A DNA stretch of 8,277 bases from Chitinophagales bacterium (lineage in GTDB: Bacteria; Bacteroidota; Bacteroidia; Chitinophagales; Chitinophagaceae): NCBI GenBank assembly GCA_015654495.1, contig JAATGW010000070.1, positions 1-8,277 on the forward strand, in the 5' to 3' direction. Every line of letters starts with the position of its first letter. The stretch's first letter is position 1. The position numbers and the translations under genes are program-made. The notes under the pieces are model-generated. The model was not told where the DNA came from. It saw only the letters and a list, made by a program, of their open reading frames with translations, and did not search any database. Shown one piece after another: positions 1 through 6,824 of this stretch.

Positions 1-880
1 AAGGTTTTATACTTCCCACAGTAAGATCATCATCGCCGTATTTCGAATCATTAAAATGAAATCCGCCCAGTTTGCCCTCCATAAGCAATAGCGCTACTAT
101 TTGTTCAATATTGGTATTGGGGAGATGATGACCAAGGTCTACTAAAGTATAAGCCTGTGACCCCAGTTTGTTTGCATAGAGCAGTGATTGACCCCAATCA
201 CCTACAGTTGTTGAATAAAAATTGGGTTCATAGGGCTTATATTCAACAAACATTTTCCAGTCGGGCGGAAGGGCTTTGTAAATTTCCTTTAAGCCGCTAA
301 GTACATTCTGAAATGCTTTTCTGAAATTCAGTTGTCCGGGGAAACAGGAGCCATCTGAAAGCCATACGGTGATTGCTTTGGAGCCAAGTGCGATTCCATG
401 TTCAATCACTTCGATATTATGATCAACAGCCTGCTTGCGGACTTTATATTCTACATGCTGCAGAGATCCGAACTTATAACTTAAGGGCTGGCCCGGTTGA
501 TCCTGGAATGTGTTTGAATTCATAGCGTCAAACCTGATCCCATACTCTGTAGCCAGGTCGCGGATTTCATCCGGCTGTTCAGGAATATCCCAGGGGATAT
601 GCAGGGAGATAGAGTCACTGGAACGGTTAAGCGCATTCAGCAGACCGATATCTTCAATCTTCTGTGCGAGGTTCGACGGTTCTCCGGCACCCGGAAAACG
701 ACCGAATCTCGTACCACCATTACCCAGCGCCCAGCTCGGAATCGCAACCTGAAACCGGCGAAGCTTGTTTACAATAAACTCTGTTTCGGGGTGAAGCGAA
801 GCAAGAAACTCAAACCTCTTTCGATGCGTTTTGAGTTCCGTTTCATTGCAGGCCAGGATATCTTCTGGTTTAATTTTCAT
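1..880 (-). CDS. rhaI: L-rhamnose isomerase (3' end cut by window edge)
   Basis: Cytoplasmic metal-dependent isomerase converting L-rhamnose to L-rhamnulose. The frame is open from ATG at 880 to the left edge: 293 whole codons, no stop. The product begins MKIKPEDILACNETELKTHR and matches the TIM-barrel L-rhamnose isomerase of the Pseudomonas stutzeri type, not the E. coli RhaA type. Metal and catalytic residues of that family are visible: Glu about 213 in FVEYKPYEP, Asp248 and His251 in VDLGHH, His275 in GFHFND, and Asp283/Asp285 in YGDDD. Their spacing (His +8 Asp +2 Asp) equals His281/Asp289/Asp291 of the Pseudomonas enzyme as I remember it. The last metal ligand and the C-terminus (roughly 130 residues) are off the window. 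It is the third gene of the operon, 51 bp after rhaEW, and that gap is mostly heptamer repeat. Family assignment is firm; membership in the rhamnose pathway is supported by its neighbours. Confidence 0.93.
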   Translation of the reverse strand, partial: MKIKPEDILACNETELKTHRKRFEFLASLHPETEFIVNKLRRFQVAIPSWALGNGGTRFGRFPGAGEPSNLAQKIEDIGLLNALNRSSDSISLHIPWDIPEQPDEIRDLATEYGIRFDAMNSNTFQDQPGQPLSYKFGSLQHVEYKVRKQAVDHNIEVIEHGIALGSKAITVWLSDGSCFPGQLNFRKAFQNVLSGLKEIYKALPPDWKMFVEYKPYEPNFYSTTVGDWGQSLLYANKLGSQAYTLVDLGHHLPNTNIEQIVALLLMEGKLGGFHFNDSKYGDDDLTVGSIKP

Positions 881-898
881 ACCAACTTATTTCAGGTC

Positions 899-940
899 AA
901 CGTTCAACGTTTAACGTTTCACGTTGAACGTTTAACGTAC
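899..940. repeat. Heptanucleotide tandem array (AACGTTN x6)
   Basis: Six consecutive 7-bp units starting at 899, 906, 913, 920, 927 and 934: aacgttc, aacgttt, aacgttt, cacgttg, aacgttt, aacgtac. The core AACGTT is itself a palindrome, so the array can fold on either strand. It fills most of the rhaEW-rhaI gap and runs into the end of rhaEW: the TAA stop (932-934) is made of array sequence. A related array is at 7874-7908. Confidence 0.8.
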
Positions 941-3052
941 GAAAGCCATCGCAACCCCTCCATCTACATTGAGTACATTTCCCGTCGATTTATTCAGCAG
1001 GCCACTCACAAATGCGAAGCAGGCGTTTGCAATATCTTCCGGTAATATAATTTCGTTTAGCAGTGTCCGTTGTGCATAATATGCCGGGAGCTCTTCAACT
1101 TTAACTCCATATGCTTTTGCCCTGCCTTCAGCCCATGCTCCTGACCAGATTTTACTGTCTGAAATTACAGCATCCGGATTTACAGTATTAACCCTGATTT
1201 TATCTTTTCCCAGTTCAGCTGCGTTCAAACGACTCAGGTGTAACTGCGCCGCTTTGGCAGAACCATAACCTGCATTATTAGGACCTGATACCAGCGCATT
1301 CTTACTCACAATATTCAATACATCACCACCAAGCTGCTGTTTTCGCATTACAGAAACGCCCGCCTGTGTAATCAGGAACTGTCCTTTTACAAGAATATCA
1401 AAAAGCAGGTCCCAGTCTTTTTCCAGGTGATCTTCGAGTGATTTGGAAATGGAAATTCCTGCGCAGTTCACAACAATATCAACACCACCGAAAGAAAGAG
1501 CCGCACTGTCAAACAAAGCATCGATTGTTGATTTCTGCGTAACATCGAGTATGCCTGCTATGAAAACATCTTTCCCGTATTTCTGATTGAAATCTGCTTT
1601 TGCGCTTTCAAGACGTTGTTCATCATTATCATTAATAACGACACAGGCACCTTCGTCCGCAAATTTTTTAGCGATTGCTTTTCCAATTCCACCCGCACTT
1701 CCCGTGATCAGTGCAATTTTACCTGAGAGTGGTTTTGGTTTTGGCATACGCTGAAGTTTCGCTTCTTCCAGCAGCCAGTATTCTATATTGAATGCTTCCT
1801 GGCGGGGCAATGAAATATATGTCGAAATTGCTTCCGCACCACGCATCACATTAATTGCATTGATATAAAATTCAGAAGATACCCTTGCTGTCTGTTTATC
1901 TTTTGCAAAAGTGAACATACCTACACCGGGATAAAGAAGTACAACCGGGTTCGGATCACGGATTGCGGGACTGTTCGGATGCTTGCAGGCTTCATAATAC
2001 TCGGCATACATTTTCCTGTATGCTTCAAAAGAATCTTCCAGTGACTTTCTAACAGTCGCAGCATCTTTCAGGTCAGCGCCAGGTGCAAGCGACAGAACCA
2101 GCGGGGATATTTTTGTACGAAGAAAATGATCCGGGCAACTGGTACCCATAGGCGCTAATCTTGCAAGATCATTTGAATTGATAAACTCGAGAACGCGTTC
2201 GTCATCAGTAAAATGACCGATCATCCGGTGTTTACTGCTGCAAAGGCCTCGTAACACAGGAGCCAGTGCAGAAGCCTGGGCGAGTCTTTCAGCAGGAGCG
2301 AGACTTTCAATCTTTTTACCTCCGAATACCGGTTTTCCTGCTGATTTTTTTTCCAGATATTCGGCACAGATTTCAATTACTTCAAGGGTATTTATATAAC
2401 TCTCATATGCTGTATCACCCCATGTAAACAGCCCGTGAGAGCCAAGCATAATGCCCCGGATACCGGGATTGTCTTCAACGCATTTTTTCAGCTGAAGACC
2501 CAGATCAAAACCGGGACGCTGCCATTCAACCCAACCTATTGTTCCGTTGAACAGATCCTTAGTAATCTGTTTGCCATCTTTACTCGCAGCAATGGAAATG
2601 GCTGCATCCGGATGCAGATGATCCACATGTTTGTACGGAAGAAATGCATGCAGGGCAGTATCGATAGAAGGCGCTTTTGATTGCAGATCGAAAATGCAAT
2701 GATTGTACAGTTCCACCATTTCATCTTCATACTCAAGTCCGCGATATATTGACTGCAGGTTTACCAGGCGATTCATATACAGTGCAGCCAGCCCGCTTTT
2801 TTTAAGGGTACCAAGGTCGCCTCCTGAACCTTTCACCCACATCACTTCCGTTTGTTTGCCGGTGAGCAAGTCTTTTTCCATTGTTTTACAGGAAGTATTT
2901 CCACCACCGTAGTTGGTTAGACGAAGATCTGCACCCAGTAGATTTGATCGGTAAATCAGCAATGCCACTTCATCGCCTGCAAGTTCTGCAGCTTTGGATT
3001 CATTCCAGAGATAACTGACGTGCTTAAATTGATTTGTTTGAACGGTTGACAT
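932..3052 (-). CDS. rhaEW: Bifunctional rhamnulose-1-phosphate aldolase / L-lactaldehyde dehydrogenase
   Basis: A 706-residue cytoplasmic fusion. Residues 1 to about 430 are a class II (zinc) aldolase domain splitting L-rhamnulose-1-phosphate into dihydroxyacetone phosphate and L-lactaldehyde. Visible marks are GGGN 49-52, KGSG 74-77, the zinc cluster with His142/His145/His147 (HVDHLHPD), and His206 in SHG. Residues about 443-706 are a short-chain dehydrogenase: TGSAGGIG 450-457 (dinucleotide loop), Asp475 at the end of strand 2 (suggests NAD preference), NCAG 529-532, and catalytic Ser583 with Tyr596-x3-Lys600. In the described RhaEW family the second domain oxidises L-lactaldehyde to L-lactate. 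Full length for the family, both active sites intact. ATG at 3052, 24 bp after rhaT, so very likely co-transcribed. Some annotations call this fused type RhaD. The stop codon lies inside a heptamer repeat. Confidence 0.95.
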   Translation of the reverse strand: MSTVQTNQFKHVSYLWNESKAAELAGDEVALLIYRSNLLGADLRLTNYGGGNTSCKTMEKDLLTGKQTEVMWVKGSGGDLGTLKKSGLAALYMNRLVNLQSIYRGLEYEDEMVELYNHCIFDLQSKAPSIDTALHAFLPYKHVDHLHPDAAISIAASKDGKQITKDLFNGTIGWVEWQRPGFDLGLQLKKCVEDNPGIRGIMLGSHGLFTWGDTAYESYINTLEVIEICAEYLEKKSAGKPVFGGKKIESLAPAERLAQASALAPVLRGLCSSKHRMIGHFTDDERVLEFINSNDLARLAPMGTSCPDHFLRTKISPLVLSLAPGADLKDAATVRKSLEDSFEAYRKMYAEYYEACKHPNSPAIRDPNPVVLLYPGVGMFTFAKDKQTARVSSEFYINAINVMRGAEAISTYISLPRQEAFNIEYWLLEEAKLQRMPKPKPLSGKIALITGSAGGIGKAIAKKFADEGACVVINDNDEQRLESAKADFNQKYGKDVFIAGILDVTQKSTIDALFDSAALSFGGVDIVVNCAGISISKSLEDHLEKDWDLLFDILVKGQFLITQAGVSVMRKQQLGGDVLNIVSKNALVSGPNNAGYGSAKAAQLHLSRLNAAELGKDKIRVNTVNPDAVISDSKIWSGAWAEGRAKAYGVKVEELPAYYAQRTLLNEIILPEDIANACFAFVSGLLNKSTGNVLNVDGGVAMAFVR

Positions 3053-3076
3053 ATTTTTCCGTTATAAGTTAGAAAA

Positions 3077-4132
3077 TTATTTAAGAGAATTGCCATAACC
3101 CACCAGTAATACCGATAAAATGATGGTAACAATCCCGGTTGCAATTGTATTTTTTGTTTTTGTACTTACTCCCTTCCATTCCTTGAGGATTATTCCCCAC
3201 ATATTGGCGATCAGAATTATGAAGGCCATATGTAAAATCCACGAACTTGCTCCATTTCCTAATTTACTTTCTCCCATACCATAAAAAAAGAATTGCATAA
3301 ACCATATCGTTCCTGCAAGCGCTGAGAAAAAATAATTATTCAACAGGGGAGTGGTTGAATTGGTATAGTCGCCGAATGATTTGTTTCTTGTATTAAGCAG
3401 CATACACCATACGAAATTTGTTGCCAGGCCACCCCAAAGCAAAACAACATAAGTTACATTATTCTGGTATAAAGGGTTCATACCTGCTGCAACTGCGGCT
3501 TCTGCCATTGGTTTTCCCGCTTCAATTCCAAAATTAAAACAGGCGCTCATAATGCCCGAAAAAACTGCTACTGCCAGGCCTTTGCGTAAATTAAATTCAG
3601 CTACTGATTTCTTTTTGTCGGCGGTTGGTAATTCTTTCTCTTTCAACATGCCTGCATATCCGCAAATATAAATTCCGATCAGACAAAGAATAACACCAGC
3701 CAGAACGATCCTGCCCCATCCTGTATTTAATAAATCAGCAAATGATGTTTTGCCTTCTGAAGGGGAAAAATAATAGTATATCGATGGTACCAATGCACCA
3801 AATGCAGAACAAAACCCTAACACAACAGAATTCCCAAGAGACATTCCAAGATACCTTACGCCAAGTCCATAGGTAAGTCCCCCCACACCCCACAGAACGC
3901 CAAATAAGATTGTGATTCCAATAACCTGTGATGAGGTATTCCTGATTATTTCTGAAAATCCCGGTACTGTCAGCCATGCAGCTAACGGAGGAACAATAAG
4001 CCATGAAAAAAGACCACCAATAATCCAGTAAGATTCCCAGGACCATTTCTGCACTTTCTTGAACGGCATGTAGAAACTACCGGATGCAAAACCACCAATC
4101 AGGTGAAAAAAGATACCGAGGATTCCATGCAT
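3077..4132 (-). CDS. rhaT: L-rhamnose/proton symporter
   Basis: Inner-membrane transporter, first gene of the operon. Taking ATG at 4132 gives 351 residues starting MHGILGIFFHLIGG, close to the 344 of E. coli RhaT, and lines up with its N-terminus. An in-frame TTG at 4141 would add three residues, but nothing supports it. Recognisable family stretches are FYMPFKKVQKWSWE 20-33, GVRYLGMSLG 91-100, FNLRKGL 180-186, AGKPMAEAA 205-213, FMQFFFYGMG 278-287 and ILKEWKG 315-321. I count about ten hydrophobic membrane segments, as expected for RhaT in the drug/metabolite transporter superfamily. No obvious Shine-Dalgarno is present, which is normal for Bacteroidota. Its place ahead of the aldolase and isomerase genes confirms the substrate. 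Confidence 0.95.
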   Translation of the reverse strand: MHGILGIFFHLIGGFASGSFYMPFKKVQKWSWESYWIIGGLFSWLIVPPLAAWLTVPGFSEIIRNTSSQVIGITILFGVLWGVGGLTYGLGVRYLGMSLGNSVVLGFCSAFGALVPSIYYYFSPSEGKTSFADLLNTGWGRIVLAGVILCLIGIYICGYAGMLKEKELPTADKKKSVAEFNLRKGLAVAVFSGIMSACFNFGIEAGKPMAEAAVAAGMNPLYQNNVTYVVLLWGGLATNFVWCMLLNTRNKSFGDYTNSTTPLLNNYFFSALAGTIWFMQFFFYGMGESKLGNGASSWILHMAFIILIANMWGIILKEWKGVSTKTKNTIATGIVTIILSVLLVGYGNSLK

Positions 4133-4172
4133 GTGAGGCAATCAATTGTGAAATTGTAACAAAGAATTTAAA

Positions 4173-4236
4173 GATAACAGCTATTGAATGGCTGTTTATC
4201 ATGTACTGTCATGGTATGAGTTTTATTACTCATGAC
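4173..4236. promoter_or_regulatory. Two inverted repeats upstream of the rhamnose operon
   Basis: The region ahead of rhaT holds two dyads. GATAACAGC (4173-4181) faces GCTGTTTATC (4191-4200) with one bulged base. GTCATG (4208-4213) faces CATGAC (4231-4236), with a nested ATGAG/CTCAT pair (4216-4220 and 4229-4233). They lie about 40-105 bp before the rhaT start codon, where an operator or a leader hairpin would be expected. I found no good TAnnTTTG element for the operon here; the nearest is ATTCTTTG (minus strand, about 4160-4167), a poor match. Regulatory role is inferred from position only. Confidence 0.35.
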
Positions 4237-4274
4237 TGCTTTGAAAACTTCACTTGTCTAATGTTTAATTCGAT

Positions 4275-4305
4275 TTTGATGAAATAACCAACAGCGGTAT
4301 ATTTG
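4275..4305 (+). promoter_or_regulatory. Bacteroidota-type promoter for tRNA-Ala
   Basis: TTTG at 4275-4278 (-33 element), then 19 bp, then TATATTTG at 4298-4305, an exact match to the -7 consensus TAnnTTTG. Spacing and sequence both fit the primary sigma factor of Bacteroidota. The start site should fall near 4310-4313, leaving a leader of about 80 nt, with a large hairpin, ahead of the tRNA. Confidence 0.7.
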
Positions 4306-4318
4306 CAACCCTGTATGT

Positions 4319-4387
4319 AGTCGGGAGGCTGGAGTCAATACAAGTTACGAAATCAGTCTCCCGACTCCAGCCTCCTGACTCCAGACT
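4319..4387. repeat. Heptamer-built inverted repeat in the tRNA leader
   Basis: Arms 4319-4336 and 4363-4380 (18 nt each, agtcgggaggctggagtc against gactccagcctcctgact) pair with a single G-T wobble around a 26-nt loop. The right side also reads as 7-bp units: tcagtct, cccgact, ccagcct, cctgact, ccagact (4353-4387). The left arm is the same unit in the opposite orientation (agtcggg, aggctgg, agtcaat). There is no T-run after it on either strand, so it does not look like a terminator. It sits between the promoter and the tRNA. Confidence 0.75.
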
Positions 4388-4394
4388 AAAAAAA

Positions 4395-4467
4395 GGGGGA
4401 TTAGCTCATCTGGTAGAGCGCAAGCATGGCATGTTTGAGGTGACCGGTTCGATCCCGGTATCCTCCA
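4395..4467 (+). tRNA. tRNA-Ala (anticodon GGC)
   Basis: All arms fold. Acceptor GGGGGAT (4395-4401) pairs with ATCCTCC (4460-4466). D stem is GCTC/GAGC (4404-4407, 4416-4419). Anticodon stem is CAAGC/GTTTG (4421-4425, 4433-4437) with loop ATGGCAT, anticodon GGC at 4428-4430. T stem is ACCGG/CCGGT with loop TTCGATC. The acceptor carries the G3-U70 wobble, the main alanine identity signal, and the loop has the A32-U38 pair typical of bacterial tRNA-Ala(GGC). Discriminator base is A (4467), followed by CAA, so the 3' CCA is not encoded and must be added after transcription. Confidence 0.95.
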
Positions 4468-4476
4468 CAAATTTTT

Positions 4477-4506
4477 AAAAAGACCCATCGGCTGGTGGGT
4501 CTTTTT
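4477..4506. terminator. Bidirectional hairpin terminator
   Basis: AAAAAGACCCA (4477-4487) pairs perfectly with TGGGTCTTTTT (4496-4506) around an 8-nt loop. It ends in T-runs on both strands, so it can stop the tRNA transcript (plus) and the convergent glucosaminidase transcript (minus). The glucosaminidase TAA stop (4505-4507) overlaps the stem. Confidence 0.85.
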
Positions 4507-4990
4507 ATTTGATATTGTCGAATGCAATCAGTTTTCTGTCGCGTATAACTCCATTTACCATCTTCTCCCATTCATCATAGGTGAATTCAACATAGCGCTT
4601 TTTGATCCTGGCGATTATTTGCTTAGTACTCATTCCCGTACTGATCATTCCGGGTATTCCATATTTTTCAGACATCAGTTTTGCAAAAGCGCGGAAACTG
4701 TTTTCGTCTGAGGCGAAATATTTATACTTCGTTGAATAAGGCTTGGCGCCTTTTTCGGAACCGCCAACTATTCCGAAATGATTATGAAGAAGGCGGCTAT
4801 GCCTGCTTTTTCCGAAACCGCTTTCAACAGAACCAACTGCAAGTATCAGCGAAGCAGGTACGCCGGTTTCCTTGTACAGTTGAATCGCAAGGGGGCTGAA
4901 CTTGTCAATATATGTATCTGCCGTGCTTCGTTTATGTACAAATGAAACAGTAGACAGGAATAGTATAACTGCAACGAACAAACGTACCAT
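4505..4990 (-). CDS. Secreted glucosaminidase (GH73-like peptidoglycan hydrolase)
   Basis: 161 residues. Residues 1 to about 24 form a signal peptide (Arg3, then hydrophobic LFVAVILFLSTVSFV). The rest is one mannosyl-glycoprotein endo-beta-N-acetylglucosaminidase domain, the family of bacterial autolysins that cut the GlcNAc-MurNAc glycan bond. Visible marks are VPASLILAVGSVESGFGKS (45-62) with the likely catalytic Glu56, HNHFGI (69-74), and the FRAFAKLMSEKYG helix (99-111). No cell-wall-binding repeats or SH3 domain are attached, so it is a minimal, single-domain enzyme, probably periplasmic. ATG at 4990; an exact -7 element lies 24 bp upstream. It converges on the tRNA and shares its terminator. 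Domain call is firm; exact substrate and role (wall turnover, division or flagellum-like assembly) are open. Confidence 0.85.
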   Translation of the reverse strand: MVRLFVAVILFLSTVSFVHKRSTADTYIDKFSPLAIQLYKETGVPASLILAVGSVESGFGKSRHSRLLHNHFGIVGGSEKGAKPYSTKYKYFASDENSFRAFAKLMSEKYGIPGMISTGMSTKQIIARIKKRYVEFTYDEWEKMVNGVIRDRKLIAFDNIK

Positions 4991-5013
4991 AGTAACGGGT
5001 TTATTTCAAAACG

Positions 5014-5021
5014 CAAATTTA
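5014..5021 (-). promoter_or_regulatory. Promoter -7 element of the glucosaminidase gene
   Basis: On the minus strand this reads TAAATTTG, an exact match to the Bacteroidota -7 consensus. The predicted start would be near 5008, giving a leader of about 18 nt. I see no convincing TTG/TTTG -33 element at the right distance, so the promoter may be weak or activator-dependent. Confidence 0.5.
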
Positions 5022-5201
5022 CAACCCATCAGTTTCCTAAAATGTTAAGAGACTGGTTGTTTTTTTAACCTGAAGTCATGAAAATCAACTGCATGCTGTT
5101 AAAAAATAAATGGTCATAGCCATTTTTTGCAGAATTATTTGGCTTAATTTTTAGATGCATTTTCAGAGATCTATTCATAAACGCACTGAAAACAGAAAAT
5201 T

Positions 5202-5960
5202 ATGAACAAAGGAAAATATTTGCAGAAATGGATCGGCTGCTTTTTAATTATTGGTTTGCTTTCATCCGCAACACATAAAGAGTACATAAACCATGCGGAT
5301 CCTTATACCATTTACCTCACTTTCGATGATGGTCCTTTACATGGAAGTGAGAATATTGCCACCGCCATTACAAAAGAAAATATAAAAGTGAATGTTTTTG
5401 TTGTGGGTCAGCATATTCAGAATTCGCCGCAGCTGAAAGGTTATTTCAATGAATACCTGGTGAACCCCATGATTGAAGTGGGAAACCACAGCTTTTCGCA
5501 TGCGCATAATAAATACCAGCTATACTACAGCAATGCAAATTCAGTGTATGTGGATTTCCTGAAATGCTATAACGAATACAAGCTGCCGACAAAACTATGC
5601 AGATTGCCCGGTCGTAATATGTGGCGCACTGCAACTATAAAACATAATGATATGCCCAGTGGTTCGGCGGCTGCAGATCTGCTGTATCAGAACGGATTTA
5701 AAATTATTGGCTGGGACCTCGAGTGGGAGCATGATGCTCCTACAAGTTCTCCTGTACAAACAGGTGATGATATGGTTTACCTGATTGAAACGCATTTGAA
5801 AAATGGTACTACCCGTGTAAAAAATCACCTTGTTTTACTTTCACACGATGAAATGTTTTCCAAAGGCTGGGAACAAAGTGAGTTAGACCAATTGGTTGAT
5901 AAACTAAAGGCGACCGGAAATTTTAAATTTGAATTCCTTAGTACACTTCCGGGATTATAA
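5202..5960 (+). CDS. Secreted polysaccharide deacetylase (NodB/CE4 family)
   Basis: 252 residues. The N-terminus (MNKGKYLQKWIGCFLIIGLL, cleavage probably near 24) is a signal peptide. The mature part is a NodB homology domain, a metal-dependent hydrolase removing N-acetyl groups from GlcNAc-type polymers. All five family motifs are present: TFDDGP 40-45 (catalytic base Asp42, metal Asp43), HSFSH 96-100 (metal His96 and His100), RLPGR 134-138, GWDLEWEHD 170-178, and LLSHD 212-216 (catalytic His215). Substrate cannot be read from sequence; peptidoglycan or an exopolysaccharide are both possible, as are bacterial deacetylases acting on arabinoxylan. It is divergent from the glucosaminidase across 211 bp. 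No clear promoter was found upstream. An alternative lipoprotein reading at Cys13 lacks a proper lipobox. Confidence 0.88.
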   Translation: MNKGKYLQKWIGCFLIIGLLSSATHKEYINHADPYTIYLTFDDGPLHGSENIATAITKENIKVNVFVVGQHIQNSPQLKGYFNEYLVNPMIEVGNHSFSHAHNKYQLYYSNANSVYVDFLKCYNEYKLPTKLCRLPGRNMWRTATIKHNDMPSGSAAADLLYQNGFKIIGWDLEWEHDAPTSSPVQTGDDMVYLIETHLKNGTTRVKNHLVLLSHDEMFSKGWEQSELDQLVDKLKATGNFKFEFLSTLPGL

Positions 5961-6042
5961 AACAGAGGCTATAGTTTTACCTATTCGGATTATTGGCTCT
6001 TTTTAGTGCAGTATCATGACCTGGAGTAGATAACTACATACA

Positions 6043-6407
6043 TAGGGCCTGCTGTTTGAAATAGAATACTTATCAGTTACGGATCTTACGATAAAATTCA
6101 TATTTAAACTGCAAGCCTTTGGGCTAAAACGGATGAAAGCCCTTACATGGCTGCAGATAAATTTCCCGTTTCTTCATTACCCCGCCGCCGCTGCGCTGTG
6201 TCGGGCAGGCGCTCTTTCCGTATTCCCGTCTAACTCATTCCAAACTCAACAACAATGATATTTATAACAAATAGACGGTAAGCCATTAAAGGCGGAAAGG
6301 AACGGTAATAAGAGCGTTTTACTAATGACACTGTCGAAATTAAACAGGAACAAGATTTTCATCAAAATACAAAATCTTAGGTCATATGACTTAATCAGCA
6401 GGCCCTA
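6043..6407. mobile_element. Candidate 365-bp noncoding element with 12-bp terminal inverted repeats
   Basis: TAGGGCCTGCTG (6043-6054) recurs as its exact reverse complement at 6396-6407. These ends enclose most of the 469-bp stretch between the convergent deacetylase and lysozyme-inhibitor genes. Inside there is no credible reading frame but much folding: CTGCAaGCC (6109-6117) with GGCTGCAG (6149-6156) around GGGCT/AGCCC (6121-6125, 6138-6142); a GC-rich block at 6180-6215; CGCTCTT (6210-6216) with AAGAGCG (6310-6316); CTTTCCG (6214-6220) with CGGAAAG (6293-6299); CCGTCTA (6226-6232) with TAGACGG (6272-6278). No clear target duplication flanks it. A MITE-like or dispersed palindromic element is the inference; an accidental repeat at the ends is possible. 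Bases 5961-6042 and 6408-6429 show nothing definite. Confidence 0.4.
6352..6378 (-). terminator. AT-rich hairpin, possible terminator of the MliC-like gene
   Basis: AAGATTTT (6352-6359) pairs perfectly with AAAATCTT (6371-6378) around an 11-nt loop, about 50 bp past the stop of the lysozyme-inhibitor gene. It lacks GC pairs and a clean T-run, so efficient termination is doubtful. A 10-bp palindrome GTCATATGAC (6381-6390) lies next to it. Confidence 0.25.
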
Positions 6408-6429
6408 CTTAACAATTAAAGCCGGCAGC

Positions 6430-6756
6430 TTATTTTCCTTCGGCGCAATTGTAAGTGACACCGCCAGCCTCAATCATCATTTCTTTGCCTTTTCCCCATA
6501 CAGAAACACTGTCGTTGGCATAACGTGCGCCCGATACCGATTGCACGTGTGGCAGATCAAGGTCGTAGGTTTTGCCATTCAGTGTGGCTGACAGATGTGC
6601 TTTTTCTCCGGAAAAACTTATTATGGCTTCAGTTCCATCAGAGCAATGATAGCTGATCACCGGGTCAGCATTTTTGGAACTGCTACATGCAGACAGTAAA
6701 ATAACGATTGCGTTTAACAGAAAGGCAGCTATAGGATAATCGTTATTCATTTTCAC
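6430..6756 (-). CDS. mliC: MliC-family lipoprotein inhibitor of c-type lysozyme
   Basis: 108 residues from GTG at 6756. Residues 1-24 are a lipoprotein signal ending in the lipobox LSAC with Cys24 as lipid site, so the protein should be anchored in an envelope membrane and face the periplasm or surface. The rest is one MliC domain: YHCSDG 36-41, SGARY 75-79, VWGKGKE 86-92, and a final YNC, with Cys38 and Cys104 placed for a disulfide. Ser75 and Lys89 are 14 apart, the same spacing as Ser89 and Lys103 that insert into the lysozyme active site in Pseudomonas aeruginosa MliC. Start is uncertain: ATG at 6750 has GGAG 5 nt ahead but gives a signal without lysine; GTG at 6756 has AAAAGG 7 nt ahead and includes Lys2. 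No downstream operon partner. Confidence 0.85.
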   Translation of the reverse strand: MKMNNDYPIAAFLLNAIVILLSACSSSKNADPVISYHCSDGTEAIISFSGEKAHLSATLNGKTYDLDLPHVQSVSGARYANDSVSVWGKGKEMMIEAGGVTYNCAEGK

Positions 6757-6824
6757 TCCAAAACCTTTTAGTACTACACGAATTGTGAAGGATTTTTTTT
6801 CGATTGGAAATGCATTGAAAGGTA

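Noticed and set aside
510..1045. Plus-strand reading frames of 80 and 148 codons opposite rhaI
   Set aside because: They lie antisense to the clearly conserved rhamnose isomerase and have no recognisable domain; they are shadows.
2435..2912. Short frames on both strands inside rhaEW
   Set aside because: The aldolase reading with intact metal-site motifs covers the region; the others have low-complexity, domain-free products.
4345..4527. 60-codon minus-strand frame over the tRNA
   Set aside because: It is antisense to a fully folding tRNA and its terminator.
5108..5125. AAATGG/CCATTT hairpin followed by a T-run upstream of the deacetylase gene
   Set aside because: The stem is only six mostly AT pairs and there is no upstream plus-strand gene to terminate; probably chance.
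6325..6591. 88-codon plus-strand frame opposite mliC
   Set aside because: It is antisense to a lipoprotein gene with lipobox and family motifs and has no domain of its own.
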